DNA of 37,719 bases from an uncultured Actinomycetes bacterium (GTDB lineage: Bacteria; Actinomycetota; Acidimicrobiia; Acidimicrobiales; Ilumatobacteraceae). The translations under genes and the position numbers were made by a program. Location: positions 1 to 37,719 of the forward strand of contig CALGTP010000286.1 of assembly GCA_937902105.1 (NCBI GenBank), in the 5' to 3' direction. How positions within the stretch are numbered: the stretch's first letter is position 1; every line of letters begins with the position of its first letter. Below the pieces are notes generated by a model. The model searched no databases, had not been told where the DNA came from, and saw only the letters and a program-made list of their open reading frames with translations. This document shows, in pieces, positions 31,227 to 37,719 of the stretch.

Positions 31227-32959
31227 AGGTCATCACCTTCTTGTAAGGCCTGGGATAAAACGATTTCTTCGTATGTGGCGCAGGATTGGCGAAGTTCTTC
31301 ATGGGTACCAAGTCCAACGACAAGGCCATCTTCCAGGACCAGTATCTGGTTGGCATGGCGAATTGTGGAAACTCGTTGTCCAACGATGAGGGTCGCTGAG
31401 TCTTTGAGATGAGGCATCAGCGCGGCCCGCAATTTTGCGTCAGTGGAGAGGTCAAGAGCCGAGAACGAATCATCAAACAAATAGATCTCAGGTTGGCGAA
31501 TCAACGCTCGGGCGATTGCTAATCGTTGTCTCTGTCCACCAGAGACATTGGTGCCACCTTGAGCGATGATTGCCTCAAGTTCGCCTGGCATTTCACGCAC
31601 AAAGGAGTCTGCTTGGGCGATGGTCAGGGCATTCCACATCTCTTGTTCTGTTGCATCTTGTTTTCCATAGCGAAGATTGCTGGAAATTGTCCCAGAAAAG
31701 AGATAGGGCTTTTGCGGCACTAGTCCAATTCGTGACCACAATTCTGCGGGGGCCACTTCACTAATGTCCACCCCATCAATCAACACTGCACCAGAAGTTG
31801 CGTCAAAGAGACGTGCCACAAGATTTAGCAATGTGGTTTTTCCCGAACCTGTGCTACCGATAATGGCCAGTGTCTCGCCGGCAGCAACCTTAAATGAGAT
31901 GTTGTGCAACACGGGACTCGCCGCACCTGGGTATTCGAAATTGACATTGCGAAGTTCTAGTTCGGCCCGTGTTTGAGTAATCGGCGTTGGGTGAGTGGGG
32001 ATTGGCACCGATGAAGTTGTTGACAGGACTTCCTGGATCCGCTCGGCACTAACTGCAGCACGTGGCCAAAGGGCGGCCATAAAAGTAGCCATCATGACAG
32101 ACATCAAGATCTGCGCTAGATAGGTCAGGAAGGCCACCATTGGTCCGAGCTTCATCTGACCCGCAGCGATTCGGTTAGAGCCGAACCAAACCACAGCCAC
32201 ACAAGACAGATTGACGATGAAGGTGGCGGTCGGAAACATTAAAGACATTAAGCGCCCTCCGCGAAGGGCTGTTTGTGTGACATCTTGGTTGGCCTGTTGG
32301 AAACGCGCTACTTCTTGTGGTTCGCGTACAAACGCGCGAACGACGCGAATACCCGAAAGCTGCTCGCGCAGAATCTCATTGATTCGATCAATGCGCACTT
32401 GCATGACTCGAAATGTCGGAACCATTTTGGAAACGACGGTCCCAAGAATGATCACGACGAGTGGTATAGCAATCACGATGATCCATGACAAGTTGACATC
32501 TTGTTGCAGGGCCAGCACTAGTCCGCCGATGGCAGTGAATGGCGCAGCGATCAGCAGAGTGCAAGTCATCAGCACCAACATTTGTACTTGCTGGACATCA
32601 TTGGTGATTCGAGTAATCAACGAGGGTGCGCCGAAATGAGCAACTTCTCGCGATGAAAAACTGTTGACCTGATGGAATAATGCCGATCGTGTGTCGCGAC
32701 CGAATCCCATTGAGGCACGTGAGCCAAAGTAGATCGCAGCAATTGACAAGAGAACCTGAACCAAGGTTGTTAGCAACATCAGCCCACCGACGTGCCAAAT
32801 ATATTTCGTGTCCCCTTGGGTGATGCCGCGATCAATGATCCGTGCATTCAGAGTTGGTAGATATAGACCTGCGAGGGATTGAATGGCCTGGAACACAACG
32901 ACTATCCACAAAAGATGGCGGTACGGCCGCAGTTTTTCCTGGAGAAGATGGATCAACAT
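31223..32959 (-). CDS. Multidrug-type ABC exporter, subunit A with degenerate ATPase site
   Basis: Partner half-transporter of 578 residues: six membrane helices (about 15-310) then an ATPase domain with Walker A GSTGSGKTT and an intact signature NVSGGQRQRLAIARAL. Two catalytic residues are altered: the Walker B glutamate is Asp (YLFDDSFSALD) and the switch histidine is Gln (VGQRVSTI). Its own nucleotide site should therefore hydrolyse ATP poorly, as in known heterodimeric exporters where one site is silent. ATG at 32959; no strong ribosome binding site. Overlaps the subunit B gene by 4 nt, ensuring equal production. A 74-nt gap with a hairpin separates it from the UPF0182 gene upstream on the strand. 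Confidence 0.93.
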   Translation of the reverse strand: MLIHLLQEKLRPYRHLLWIVVVFQAIQSLAGLYLPTLNARIIDRGITQGDTKYIWHVGGLMLLTTLVQVLLSIAAIYFGSRASMGFGRDTRSALFHQVNSFSSREVAHFGAPSLITRITNDVQQVQMLVLMTCTLLIAAPFTAIGGLVLALQQDVNLSWIIVIAIPLVVIILGTVVSKMVPTFRVMQVRIDRINEILREQLSGIRVVRAFVREPQEVARFQQANQDVTQTALRGGRLMSLMFPTATFIVNLSCVAVVWFGSNRIAAGQMKLGPMVAFLTYLAQILMSVMMATFMAALWPRAAVSAERIQEVLSTTSSVPIPTHPTPITQTRAELELRNVNFEYPGAASPVLHNISFKVAAGETLAIIGSTGSGKTTLLNLVARLFDATSGAVLIDGVDISEVAPAELWSRIGLVPQKPYLFSGTISSNLRYGKQDATEQEMWNALTIAQADSFVREMPGELEAIIAQGGTNVSGGQRQRLAIARALIRQPEIYLFDDSFSALDLSTDAKLRAALMPHLKDSATLIVGQRVSTIRHANQILVLEDGLVVGLGTHEELRQSCATYEEIVLSQALQEGDDL

Positions 32960-32992
32960 CGCAACCTTGTACCGTACAACTAAACAGCCATT

Positions 32993-33021
32993 AAGCCCTA
33001 GTCCACCGAGCGGTTGGGCTT
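32993..33021 (-). terminator. Possible weak terminator after the UPF0182 gene
   Basis: AAGCCC (33016-33021 read on the minus strand) and GGGCTT (32993-32998) form a 6-bp outer stem with an inner ACCG/CGGT helix, 12 nt after the UPF0182 stop. Only TTAATGG follows, so termination would be weak or Rho-dependent. Confidence 0.35.
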
Positions 33022-33033
33022 ATTTACTGGTGC

Positions 33034-35610
33034 TTATTTGATAGCTGCAGCGATAGCTAACTCGGTTGTCTCGCCGAGTCCAGCCACGCCATTGGAAACC
33101 GCAATGATTCCATAGACGCGAGGGACGGCGGCTCCGCCAATTCCCGAAATGAGCATCGAGCGTGTCCACACCAAAGCATCTTTGATGATGAGTGGAGTCA
33201 TCGGTCCGAAGCGAACTTGTGAACCATTTGTATTGAGCAGAGTAATGATTCGCGCCAATTCAGGGTCCGCATCAATAGCGCTCTGAGCCACTTGTGGGCT
33301 AGAGATTTTGTTCCCATCACTAGAGTTGAGGCGAATGACTTGCAATTTTTGTGGACTGTCATGAGAGGCAATGATCATTGCTGAAAGAACATTGCGTCCA
33401 GCTGTTGCATTTGAGGAGGAACCGGCGTTGTAGGTGCGAACCATCGACCACTGTTGCTCAACTCCCACTGTATTAAAGCGAAACACAGGTTGAGAAACCG
33501 CCGAGCCAGGCATGCCTACATCGGCGCCCGGCGCGGGTGAGATCGTCCAGCGATCTTCACCATTGAACAGCGATTCTGCATTGTCGACATGGTAACGACC
33601 GAGCAAAGAAGACTGCACAATGAACAGGTCTTTGGGATAGCGCAAATGGGAGCGCAGATCCTGAGACATTGAGTCTGCTGGCTCAATCAAATGAGGTAGA
33701 ACTTTCTTCCAAAGCTTCAAAATCGGATCTGCGCTTTGCTCGATATCTGATTCGTACAAAGTGGTTGTCCCCGTGTCGGCATCAATGACGGCGCGCACGG
33801 CTGATCGCATGTAATTCAACGGAATGCGCGCAATGTCGCTACCGCCTGGCAATCCCTCTCGACTGAATGATTGCGAATATGGGTACGAGTTTGAGGTTGT
33901 GTAGCCGTCAACAATCCAGACCACGTGATTGTCAACGATCGCTGCGTAAGGATCGCTGTCCCAAGAAAGAAATGGGGCTAGCGCCGTGAGACGATCCTTG
34001 ATCCCGCGGCGCAGCAAGATCTCTGACTCAGATGTGAGTTCGGAGGAAAGTGGAATCTGTAGATCACCGAGTGCGATACCAAGAATGGTGCGCTTGATAA
34101 AGGATCCAGTCTTGATTCCCAAATCGCCGGTGTATGAAACTCCGCCTTGTTGGATTCGTTTTGTGTTGACAATCGCCCACCAGTCCTCCAAACCTTCTCC
34201 AAAATAAACAGGAGGCAGATCAAAATCGCCACTAAATTCGGCAACATCTGGGCGACCATTCTTGTCGCTATGTGTCGCCGAGGCTACGATGACCCCACCG
34301 CCGTGGGTGTACACCAAACGTTCCTTCACCCAACCCCTCTCTGGCAAACCTCGGCGATCAGGTTGCCGTAAAGCCAAAATGAGTGCTCGGTATGTGCCAT
34401 CAATCTCGTATCGATCAATATCAACTTGTCCGACGCGAGTACCACTTGTTCCTTCCAAGATCTGCAGAGCGGGTGCTATAGATGAGACATCAAAAATTGG
34501 AGTCTCGTTTGTTTGTGCAAGATAGGCGGCACCAGTTGAGTTGGGCAGTCCGTTGCTGATCGAGATCTCCGATTCAGAAATATCGCCGAGCCCGTATGCG
34601 GTTTGTGTGGCCGTAAGGTTCTCGCCGATAGCAGTTAGTTGCTTGTCGCCCTCTGCAGGTGCAACGACTGCTTTGTTGACAATCGCTGGCAATGCAACAA
34701 GAGAGATAATGTGTACGACTGCCCAAAGAGCCAAACCTATTTTCGCCAACTTTGTTTCGCGAGTGACTATTGCATGAATCAACGAAGCAACTCCGAGTGC
34801 GGCAAAGATTGCTGTGATCCATAGTCCGGGAAGAATGAACGTTGTTTGCGTATACCCGGCACCGACGAAGGCGCCTGAGCTATCAAGTGCCTGCAGATGC
34901 CTCTGCACAAACAAGTAATGGAATGTCTGCACAAGAAGAAAAAAGCCGACCAGTGAAAGCAGATGTGCCGATGCTGCTCGACGCGATGGAGCTGACTTGC
35001 TCCATCTGAATGAGCCCGAGGTTGAATGACCTGCGAGCGCCAAGAGAAAACTGAATAAAGTTAATTGACGTAAAAATGATGTCGTGGTGTTGAGGAAAGG
35101 CAACGAGAAAATATATGAGCCAAGATTTCCACCGGTACCTGGAACAGAATTTGGTAAATCAAACCCATCACGGAAAAGAATCCACTGTTGCCAAAAATTC
35201 GGAACGGCAGCCAAAGTCCGCCAAGTTACGTAGATGCCAATTCCTGCGACGAGCCAATGATGTGCCATCCCCATCCGTGCGTGATACCAACGCATGACAC
35301 GATTGTTAGGGGCAAGAACGCGACGCCCAGTGTGCCAGATGAAAAAAACCGTTGTACCCAGAATGGCCAAAATCGCTACAAAGGCAAGAAGAAAGAGCTG
35401 TGTTTGAGCGACAATTCGCACACGCCACAGTGGGGCATCAGTCACACTGTGCGACCACCAGCGGTCAACGATGATCGTCGCCAGAGTTCGGAGCACTAGA
35501 AAAAAGAGGGCTGCTGCAACTAATGCGGCGATAAGAATGCGTTGGCGTCTCGAACTCTGTTCAAGGCGAGCAACAACTGGGAAACGGAGAAATTTTACAC
35601 TTTCGGACAC
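33034..35610 (-). CDS. UPF0182 family membrane protein
   Basis: An 858-residue member of UPF0182 (COG1615), a large membrane protein family common in actinobacteria and without an established function. About seven helices fill the first 315 residues, with the family features NLGSYIFSLPFLNTTTSFL, RAASAHLLSLVGFFLLVQTF and SSGAFVGAGYTQTTFILPGL. The remaining 540 residues form a large domain, probably outside the membrane, containing GLEDWWAIVNTKRI, YTGDLGIKTGSFIKR, WIVDGYTTSNSYPYSQ, LNYMRSAVRAVIDADTGTTT and HLRYPKDLFIVQ, all of the family type. It is slightly shorter than most members because the acidic Pro-rich C-terminal tail is absent. Divergent from the polysaccharide exporter genes with 94 nt between starts. 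Function not inferred. Confidence 0.93.
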   Translation of the reverse strand: MSESVKFLRFPVVARLEQSSRRQRILIAALVAAALFFLVLRTLATIIVDRWWSHSVTDAPLWRVRIVAQTQLFLLAFVAILAILGTTVFFIWHTGRRVLAPNNRVMRWYHARMGMAHHWLVAGIGIYVTWRTLAAVPNFWQQWILFRDGFDLPNSVPGTGGNLGSYIFSLPFLNTTTSFLRQLTLFSFLLALAGHSTSGSFRWSKSAPSRRAASAHLLSLVGFFLLVQTFHYLFVQRHLQALDSSGAFVGAGYTQTTFILPGLWITAIFAALGVASLIHAIVTRETKLAKIGLALWAVVHIISLVALPAIVNKAVVAPAEGDKQLTAIGENLTATQTAYGLGDISESEISISNGLPNSTGAAYLAQTNETPIFDVSSIAPALQILEGTSGTRVGQVDIDRYEIDGTYRALILALRQPDRRGLPERGWVKERLVYTHGGGVIVASATHSDKNGRPDVAEFSGDFDLPPVYFGEGLEDWWAIVNTKRIQQGGVSYTGDLGIKTGSFIKRTILGIALGDLQIPLSSELTSESEILLRRGIKDRLTALAPFLSWDSDPYAAIVDNHVVWIVDGYTTSNSYPYSQSFSREGLPGGSDIARIPLNYMRSAVRAVIDADTGTTTLYESDIEQSADPILKLWKKVLPHLIEPADSMSQDLRSHLRYPKDLFIVQSSLLGRYHVDNAESLFNGEDRWTISPAPGADVGMPGSAVSQPVFRFNTVGVEQQWSMVRTYNAGSSSNATAGRNVLSAMIIASHDSPQKLQVIRLNSSDGNKISSPQVAQSAIDADPELARIITLLNTNGSQVRFGPMTPLIIKDALVWTRSMLISGIGGAAVPRVYGIIAVSNGVAGLGETTELAIAAAIK

Positions 35611-35704
35611 GCTTGTAAACGATAGGCGACAACCAACTGCTTGGGGGGCTCATTGGGGCAATTTCAGGATATGTAGATGGCATTTGGGATAGCCTTGGCA
35701 GGCT

Positions 35705-36574
35705 ATGACTGTTCATGATGATCCTCATCCTGAGTCCGATGATCAGGATCAGGATCAGGGCCTATTCTCATTGGACGAGTCAGTCTCTTCGCGAGCATAT
35801 GTCGCAGAAATTTGGAAGCGCCGAGATTTTGCATTGAGTCTTCCGATTGAAGAACTGCAGTCTTCACATAAAGACACCTTATTTGGCAACATCTGGCACT
35901 TGGGAAATCCGCTATTGACTGCCGGGGTTTATTATCTCGTATTCGGAAAACTTCTCCAGGTCAGTCGTGGCGTTGATAATTTTGTTGTCTGGCTCATGAT
36001 CGGTGTCTTTACTTATCAGTTGACGTCTGGCACGATTCGCGGAGGGGCTTCATCCGTCGCCAGTCGTCAGGGCTTAATGCAGTCTTTTAGATTTCCGCGT
36101 GCAATTGTCCCGATCTCAAACATGATTGGAGAATTATTGGCTTTCGCTTTTCAATTACTCGTCATTGTGCTCTGCGCATTTGCAACTGGCGTGGGTCCTT
36201 CCCGTCGTTGGTTTCTCTTACCCGTCATTCTCCTGATTCATACGGCTTTCAATCTTGGCGGGTCTTTTATTGCCGCGCGTTTAAATGATGGATTTCGCGA
36301 CATACAGCAATTGATCCCCTTTGTTTTGCGTTTAGCCATGTATGCCTCGGGCGTAATGTTTCCACTTGATCGAATCATTGGTCGCAATGACCTAGTGGAT
36401 TGGCTAGTTCGGCTGAACCCGATTGCTTCTTTGATCAATTTTTATAGGTGGATGATTCTGGGAACAGAATTGAATGTTGCGACATCAGCATTGGCGGTCG
36501 TCGAATCCCTGTTGATTCTCTGGTTTGGTTTTAGATTTTTTAAGGTTGCCGAATACAGATACGGGCAACCATGA
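35705..36574 (+). CDS. ABC-2 polysaccharide export permease (Wzm-like)
   Basis: Membrane channel of an O-antigen/galactan-type exporter. The 289-residue protein has an acidic N-terminal tail of about 45 residues, then a family segment FGNIWHLGNPLLTAGVYYLV, six predicted helices, and RFPRAIVPISNMIGELLAF, the conserved cytoplasmic loop of the Wzm/TagG group, followed late by LNPIASLINFYRWMILG. It overlaps the ATPase gene by 4 nt. The tail contains DQDQDQ encoded by three perfect GATCAG repeats. By analogy with mycobacterial galactan export it probably flips a lipid-linked wall polysaccharide. The ATPase lacks the C-terminal sugar-binding domain seen in some Wzt proteins, so recognition of a capped polymer end is not expected. 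Confidence 0.92.
   Translation: MTVHDDPHPESDDQDQDQGLFSLDESVSSRAYVAEIWKRRDFALSLPIEELQSSHKDTLFGNIWHLGNPLLTAGVYYLVFGKLLQVSRGVDNFVVWLMIGVFTYQLTSGTIRGGASSVASRQGLMQSFRFPRAIVPISNMIGELLAFAFQLLVIVLCAFATGVGPSRRWFLLPVILLIHTAFNLGGSFIAARLNDGFRDIQQLIPFVLRLAMYASGVMFPLDRIIGRNDLVDWLVRLNPIASLINFYRWMILGTELNVATSALAVVESLLILWFGFRFFKVAEYRYGQP
35741..35758 (+). repeat. GATCAG x3 hexanucleotide repeat in coding sequence
   Basis: Three exact tandem copies encode DQDQDQ in the N-terminal tail of the export permease. Gain or loss of a unit would keep the frame, so it could vary the length of the tail without disrupting the gene. Confidence 0.8.
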
Positions 36575-37311
36575 CGGAGTTATCTGTTCGGGTGACCGAT
36601 CTTCATATTGAGTTTGAGGTCTTTAGTGATCGGCGAGCAGGCTTGCGTCAGCGCTTAGCCACTCAGGAAGGTTCTGGACGGCGGCTCATCAAGGCAGTCA
36701 ATGGCGTCTCTTTTGAGACACGCCGGGGTGAGGCCATCGGGGTCATTGGGTCAAATGGTTCCGGTAAGTCCACCCTGCTTTCGGCACTAGCAGGCCTCAT
36801 CAAGCCGACAAGTGGCGAAATATTGGTTTCGTGCGAACCGAAGTTATTGGGGGTTGGAGCGGTATTGCTCAATGGTGCAACTGGCATCCGAAATATTCGC
36901 CTTGGTTGTTTGGCGCTAGGAATGAGTAGTGAAGAACTTGACGACAGAGTTGCTGAAATTGTGGAATTCACTGGTTTAGGGGAAGCGATTGATCGACCGC
37001 TGAAAACGTATTCAGCAGGTATGCGCGCGCGATTGCATTTTGCGATTTCTACAGCGGTACAACCCGAGATCTTGCTCGTTGATGAAGCATTATCAGTTGG
37101 GGATAAGGAATTCAGGAAGAAGTCGCGTGCGAAAATTGAATCCTTGCTTGCCAACGCGGGCACACTGTTTTTGGTGAGTCACTCAACGAAGCAGATTGAG
37201 AGATTATGCACTCGTGGTTTATGGCTTGAAAATGGAAAGCTACTTGCGGATGGCCCGATAGCTGACGTAATCGCCCAGTATGGGGACGATGAGTATGGGG
37301 CCGATGACTGA
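36571..37311 (+). CDS. ABC polysaccharide export ATPase (Wzt-like)
   Basis: ATPase partner of the Wzm-like permease, 246 residues. Motifs are Walker A GSNGSGKST, Q-loop region, the altered signature TYSAGMRARLHFAIS that marks the polysaccharide-export subfamily (TagH/Wzt/RfbE), Walker B ILLVDEALSVGD and switch VSHSTKQIE. The early residues FSDRRAGLRQRLATQEG form the longer N-terminal loop seen in this subfamily. No C-terminal carbohydrate-binding domain. The start overlaps the permease stop by 4 nt. The final codons (YGDDEYGADD) and the stop lie within a tandem repeat array that runs past the gene end. Role: powering export of a lipid-linked surface glycan; which glycan cannot be told from here. 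Confidence 0.93.
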   Translation: MTELSVRVTDLHIEFEVFSDRRAGLRQRLATQEGSGRRLIKAVNGVSFETRRGEAIGVIGSNGSGKSTLLSALAGLIKPTSGEILVSCEPKLLGVGAVLLNGATGIRNIRLGCLALGMSSEELDDRVAEIVEFTGLGEAIDRPLKTYSAGMRARLHFAISTAVQPEILLVDEALSVGDKEFRKKSRAKIESLLANAGTLFLVSHSTKQIERLCTRGLWLENGKLLADGPIADVIAQYGDDEYGADD

Positions 37312-37331
37312 TGGGGCCGATGACTGATGGG
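37280..37331 (+). repeat. 16-bp tandem repeats spanning the ATPase stop codon
   Basis: ATGGGGCCGATGACTG occurs twice exactly (37295-37310, 37311-37326), preceded by a diverged 15-bp copy (37280-37294) and followed by a partial ATGGG. The TGA stop falls at the junction of the two exact copies and is reproduced in the second, consistent with slippage duplication. Confidence 0.85.
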
Positions 37332-37362
37332 TTGACGGTCCGGCATTTGCTAGGTTGAAGGA

Positions 37363-37599
37363 GTGACATTCACGATGTACTCAACCAAGTGGTGCGGCTA
37401 TTGCCAAAGACTTAAGCGCGACCTGAAAGATGTCGGCATTGAGTTTGAAGAAGTTGATATCGAACTCGTGCCCGAGGCTGCAGATTTAGTTGGTGCCGCC
37501 AATAACGGCAACTACACGGTACCGACCTTGATTTTTTCCGATGGCACGGCGATGACGAATCCTTCGCTGGCCAAAATACGCGAGCATCTCGGCGTATAG
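37363..37599 (+). CDS. mrx1: Mycoredoxin-like glutaredoxin
   Basis: Small cytoplasmic redox protein, 78 residues, of the actinobacterial mycoredoxin type, which removes mycothiol from mixed disulfides. The glutaredoxin fold is complete: STKWCGYCQRLKRDL with the CGYC active site near the N-terminus, EVDIELVPEAADLV, the cis-proline motif NYTVPTLIFSDG and a final TNPSLAKIREHLG. The WCGYC and GNxTVPT pair separates it from NrdH redoxins. The GTG start at 37363 is the first in-frame start after a stop at 37351 and matches the length of relatives; GGAG overlaps it, so the ATG at 37375 remains possible. It stands alone after the exporter genes and is followed 6 nt later by a very long palindrome. 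Confidence 0.88.
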   Translation: MTFTMYSTKWCGYCQRLKRDLKDVGIEFEEVDIELVPEAADLVGAANNGNYTVPTLIFSDGTAMTNPSLAKIREHLGV

Positions 37600-37605
37600 G
37601 CCGTC

Positions 37606-37672
37606 TAGTTCGTGGTTCTGGGTCGTGATACGGACACTGGGTGTCCGCATCACGACCCAGAACCACGAACTA
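37606..37672. repeat. Near-perfect 31-bp-stem palindrome
   Basis: Arms 37606-37636 and 37642-37672 are complementary at 30 of 31 positions (one A-C mismatch) around a 5-nt CTGGG loop. No T tract follows on either strand and no target-site duplication is evident. It is far longer than a normal terminator and may be a mobile palindromic repeat or an unusual two-way terminator. The rest of the window end (37673-37719) shows no gene. Confidence 0.9.
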
Positions 37673-37719
37673 AATACATCATCAGATCTTTAATCGTTGC
37701 AGTTAACTGATTTGCCCTT

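Noticed and set aside
35471-35692. 73-codon plus-strand frame at the UPF0182/permease junction
   Set aside because: Mostly antisense to the UPF0182 start, very Arg-rich, no family resemblance.
36663-37163. 166-codon minus-strand frame opposite the Wzt-like gene
   Set aside because: Antisense to conserved ABC motifs and of low-complexity composition; not a gene.
1-37719. CRISPR arrays, insertion sequences, prophage or rRNA genes
   Set aside because: No spaced direct-repeat array, transposase, integrase or rRNA sequence was seen; the window reads as core chromosome.

Overview
The window looks like a stretch of chromosome from an aquatic, streamlined actinobacterium, most likely a deep-branching lineage of the Acidimicrobiia type. 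The actinobacterial markers are dnaJ followed by hspR, clpS followed by a DUF2017 gene, a WhiB regulator, a UPF0182 protein, mycoredoxin, a tRNA-Glu/Asp/Phe cluster and a cytochrome oxidase that carries its own cytochrome c domain. G+C is roughly half by eye, low for the phylum, and genes are packed tightly: many 1-8 nt overlaps and several convergent pairs that overlap or nearly touch. The lineage is inferred from gene content, not from a search.

Layout. 1-7474 (+): end of dnaJ, hspR, a DUF3445 (haem-dependent N-demethylase family) gene, clpB, purA, purB. 7487-9429: a conserved small basic protein (-), pyrE (+) and a TesB-type thioesterase (+). 9390-11870 (-): a tRNA-Glu/Asp/Phe operon whose last tRNA runs almost directly into a membrane acyltransferase/SGNH gene. 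11929-12766 (-): clpS and DUF2017. 12788-22462 (+): a long cytochrome oxidase locus: ctaB, then three unusual oxidase-like genes, then ctaC, ctaD, ctaE, subunit IV and ctaG. 22466-24198 (-): an ABC-2 exporter. 24226-26168 (+): serS, pdxH. 26146-28236 (-): a poly-gamma-glutamate hydrolase family gene with ccdA and a TlpA-type thioredoxin. 28404-29114 (-): a WhiB7-like regulator with an upstream small ORF and a strong intrinsic terminator. 29340-35610 (-): a heterodimeric ABC exporter and a UPF0182 protein. 35705-37599 (+): a Wzm/Wzt-type polysaccharide exporter and mycoredoxin, ending at a 31-bp-stem palindrome.

The main discovery candidate is 13909-17286. Ahead of the normal oxidase genes lie a subunit I paralogue that has lost every haem and CuB histidine while keeping the fold-defining motifs, a subunit III paralogue, and a seven-helix protein that joins a CtaF-like half to a cupredoxin-like domain. 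Together they look like a complete oxidase-shaped membrane complex without the catalytic metals, apparently co-transcribed with the working oxidase. The second candidate is the whiB leader (28803-29114), which has the layout of an antibiotic-responsive transcription attenuator: a small ORF, a possible antiterminator and a perfect 12-bp terminator hairpin.

How the genes fit together: CtaB makes haem O for the oxidase, CcdA and the TlpA protein would serve maturation of the cytochrome c domain of CtaC, CtaG would help copper insertion, and the WhiB7-like regulator lies next to a multidrug-type exporter on the same strand. Haem A synthase (ctaA) is not in the window.
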